Below, piece by piece: positions 34,202 through 36,215 of a stretch of DNA of 36,215 bases. The notes under the pieces were generated by a model. It made no database searches. It saw only the letters and a program-made list of their open reading frames with translations, and had not been told where the DNA came from. This stretch comes from Lachnospiraceae bacterium. GTDB lineage: Bacteria > Bacillota > Clostridia > Lachnospirales > Lachnospiraceae. A program made the translations under genes and the position numbers. The stretch covers positions 1 to 36,215 of the forward strand of contig JAIKYU010000106.1 of NCBI GenBank assembly GCA_024682835.1. Reading direction: 5' to 3'. Numbering within the stretch: position 1 is the stretch's first letter; every line of letters begins with the position of its first letter.

Positions 34202-35306
34202 ACGGGAAAAAACAATAGTCAGGACAAGTGTGATCGGAATTGCCGCCAATGTGCTGCTTGCCGTATTTAAGGCCATCATCGGGTTTGCAAGCAGTTCCAT
34301 TGCCATCGTCATGGATGCCGTGAACAACTTGACGGACGCGGGCAGTTCACTTATTACGATCATCGGCACAAAACTGGCCGGACGGGAGGCAGACAAAAAA
34401 CACCCGTTCGGATATGGGCGGATAGAGTATATGAGCGCGATGGTCATATCGGTTATCGTCTTATATGCAGGCATCACCTCGCTTGTTGAGTCGGTGAAAA
34501 AGATCATTCATCCCGACACCCCGGATTATTCGGCCATTTCTCTGGTCATCGTGGCTGTGGCGGTTGTTGTGAAGATCGTGCTGGGACGATATGTCATAAG
34601 CGTCGGAAAAAAGACCCATTCCGCATCACTGGTCAATTCGGGGGAGGATGCCACGCTCGATTCGGTCATATCCGCCTCAACACTACTGGCAGCAGGGATT
34701 TTTCTTATCTTTCATGTATCGCTTGAAGCATGGCTTGGCGCGATCATCTCTATCGTGATCATAAAATCCGGCTGCGAAATGCTCAAAGAGACCATTTCGC
34801 AGATCCTTGGGGAGCGAAATGATCCCGAACTGGCCAGGAGCATCAAGGCGACGGTCACAAGCTTTCAGGGGGTTCAGGGCGCATACGATCTTGTGCTTAA
34901 CAATTACGGACCCGATACCTGGAACGGTTCGGTTCATATAGAAGTTCCGGACACCTATTCTGCGGATCAGCTTGATCAGCTGATACGAAGCATTCAGGTA
35001 AAGGTGTATGCAGAGCATCGCGTCGTCCTGACGGCTATTGGTGTGTATTCCGTCAATACGCGGGATGAGGATATCATCAAATCCAAAAAGAGAGTCAACG
35101 AAATCGTATTCTCTCATCCGCATGTGTTGCAGATGCATGGTTTTTACATGGATAAGGAAAAGAAGACCATGAGATTCGACATTGTCATCAGCTTTGACGC
35201 CGAAGATCGAAAAACGGTCTATAAAAACATCCTTGAAGATGTGCAGAAGGAGTATCCGGACTATCAGTTACAAGTGGCAATGGATACGGACTTTTCCGAA
35301 GAGTAG
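34191..35306 (+). CDS. Cation diffusion facilitator (CDF) metal exporter
   Basis: A 371-residue CDF transporter with six predicted membrane segments and a long C-terminal cytoplasmic region. TM2 carries DAVNNLTDAGSS and TM5 carries NSGEDATLDS. At the metal site this reads N-x-x-x-D in both helices, without the His of zinc-type proteins (HxxxD). Mn-type CDFs have acidic or Asn residues there, so Mn2+ is possible. HPFGYGRIEYM after TM2 is typical. The C-terminal part (about 210-371) is longer than in YiiP and may hold an extra ferredoxin-like module. AAGGAG lies 12 bp before ATG. It shares a transcript with the HD gene. Confidence 0.9.
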   Translation: MTDEREKTIVRTSVIGIAANVLLAVFKAIIGFASSSIAIVMDAVNNLTDAGSSLITIIGTKLAGREADKKHPFGYGRIEYMSAMVISVIVLYAGITSLVESVKKIIHPDTPDYSAISLVIVAVAVVVKIVLGRYVISVGKKTHSASLVNSGEDATLDSVISASTLLAAGIFLIFHVSLEAWLGAIISIVIIKSGCEMLKETISQILGERNDPELARSIKATVTSFQGVQGAYDLVLNNYGPDTWNGSVHIEVPDTYSADQLDQLIRSIQVKVYAEHRVVLTAIGVYSVNTRDEDIIKSKKRVNEIVFSHPHVLQMHGFYMDKEKKTMRFDIVISFDAEDRKTVYKNILEDVQKEYPDYQLQVAMDTDFSEE

Positions 35307-35316
35307 GCCAAAGAGC

Positions 35317-36215
35317 TTACTCATCAGATTTGATATACAGGCTTTCCTCCGAACCGGTGTGGAAATGCACCTCTTCCGTCGAGCCGTCGGCCATGACCAG
35401 GGTCGCGGTCAGAATATCGTCGCTGTAAAAGCCCGAATCATATGAAAGCGTTTCGATCCAGCCGTCGCGACAGAAGAATCCGTTCGTGGTCACGATGCGA
35501 TCCTGATGCGATCCTCGTTGGCGGCATTCCTGTCGGCTTCGTAATGGGTGGTAAGCAGTTCGCGCCCATTGATCTTTGTGTGTAAAACATCGTCGTCAAA
35601 ATACAGCGCCACATCGGCCAGCCGGCCCTCGCCGACGTAATTCTCGCCCGTAAGCGACTGCGTCCAGTAATACGGTTCTTCCCCTGCCTCCCCGCCGTCC
35701 GAAGGGCTGCTCTCCTTGCCGGGCATGGGCTTTGCGGCGTTTTCCTGCCAGATTTCTGTACGCTTCACCGCTGATGCCGGCGCATTGACCGTGCACCCTG
35801 AGGGAAAGCTCGGATTTTTCTCATCCTGTCCGTAGTAATCGGCGATCGCGCCGGTAAATTCAGCAGATGTAAGCCCGTCACACTTTACGAAGGCATCCGG
35901 TCCGATGCTGCTGATCCCGTTTCCGAAGGTAACCCTCGTGATGCCGGTGCATCCCGTAAATGCGTATTTTCCCACATAAGCCAGGCCGTCGGGAAACACG
36001 AGCTCTCCCGTCAGTCCCTCACAGGTGGAAAATGCGCCGTCCTTGATATGTGTGAGTGTCCCGGGGAACCCCGCGATCGACGTAAAGCCCTTGCAGCCGG
36101 AAAATGCGGAATCTCCGATTGAAATAAGGCCTGAAGGGAACTTCAATGCACCGGTAAACGCGGTATTCGCAAATGCGCCGTCGCCGATGACCAGCAGCGA
36201 GTCGGGCAGCTGCAG
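35317..36215 (-). pseudogene. BspA-like leucine-rich-repeat protein, 3' end frameshifted
   Basis: Minus-strand gene that begins beyond the right edge. The visible N-terminal part holds about five LRR_5 repeats of about 23 residues, with patterns such as GDSAFSGCKGF, KDGAFSTCEGL and GKYAFTGCTGI. These are surface proteins of the BspA/TpLRR type. A non-repeat acidic region follows. The frame now ends at TGA 35490-35492, 6 residues after an exact 11-bp duplication. Removing one copy joins it to a further open frame of 58 codons ending at TAA 35317-35319. As written the protein loses that tail. It could be a sequencing artefact or a real variant. Confidence 0.8.
35494..35515. repeat. Exact 11-bp tandem duplication
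   Basis: GATGCGATCCT occurs twice, at 35494-35504 and 35505-35515. Because 11 is not a multiple of three, it shifts the frame of the BspA-like gene. Confidence 0.95.

Noticed and set aside
34683..35138. Minus-strand frame opposite the CDF gene
   Set aside because: Shadow of the CDF coding sequence with no domain pattern.

Overview
The window looks like a chromosomal segment of a Gram-positive Firmicute of class Clostridia, most like Lachnospiraceae. This rests on MecA, a eukaryote-like (type 2) IleS, a BspA-type leucine-rich-repeat protein, several lipoproteins, an HD-GYP/hybrid-kinase pair and moderately high GC. It is an inference from gene content; no rRNA or other taxonomic marker is present. 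Most genes lie on the minus strand in tightly packed operons. I see no CRISPR array, insertion sequence or rRNA.

Left edge (1-951): the C-terminal part of a tyrosine recombinase, its terminator and two clusters of a 12-bp TGACTGC-type repeat lie against the 3' end of a tRNA-Leu gene. This is the usual layout of one end of an integrated element that extends left out of the window. Two tRNA-Leu genes (CAG, then AAG) share one promoter.

966-4991: a minus-strand operon mecA-like - arginase-fold hydrolase - feoAB fusion. 5020-6240: an orphan TRAP-type solute-binding lipoprotein with its own promoter and a long leader hairpin.

6247-18629: a six-gene minus-strand string, ileS - glgP - aconitase family - degenerate GH9-like lipoprotein - alpha/beta hydrolase - membrane-anchored MurF-like ligase, with gaps or overlaps below 30 bp. 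Its promoter shares a -35 element with the divergent nudC-like gene. 18687-22887: nudC-like, a GtrII-like membrane protein, and a two-domain PPK2 (polyphosphate:AMP phosphotransferase) preceded by a compact structured leader RNA.

22874-30976 (minus): an HD-GYP protein, a seven-TM hybrid histidine kinase with receiver and HPt, a double-receiver response regulator, a gamma-carbonic-anhydrase-like protein, a flavodoxin and argC. The first three could form a phosphorelay tied to cyclic-di-GMP turnover.

31022-35306: a metal-homeostasis segment. It holds a zinc-type (AdcA/ZnuA) binding lipoprotein with a His-rich duplicated loop, driven by a perfect consensus promoter flanked by two inverted FUR-family (Zur-like) boxes. 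An unknown lipoprotein, an HD-domain hydrolase and an overlapping CDF metal transporter follow. The right edge is a BspA-like LRR gene whose 3' end is frameshifted by an exact 11-bp tandem duplication.

The items most worth a second look are the 61-nt leader RNA, the inverted Zur-like boxes, the GH9-like pseudoenzyme, the 11-bp frameshifting duplication, the shared -35 element and the 12-bp repeats by the integrase. None is proven to be a new system.
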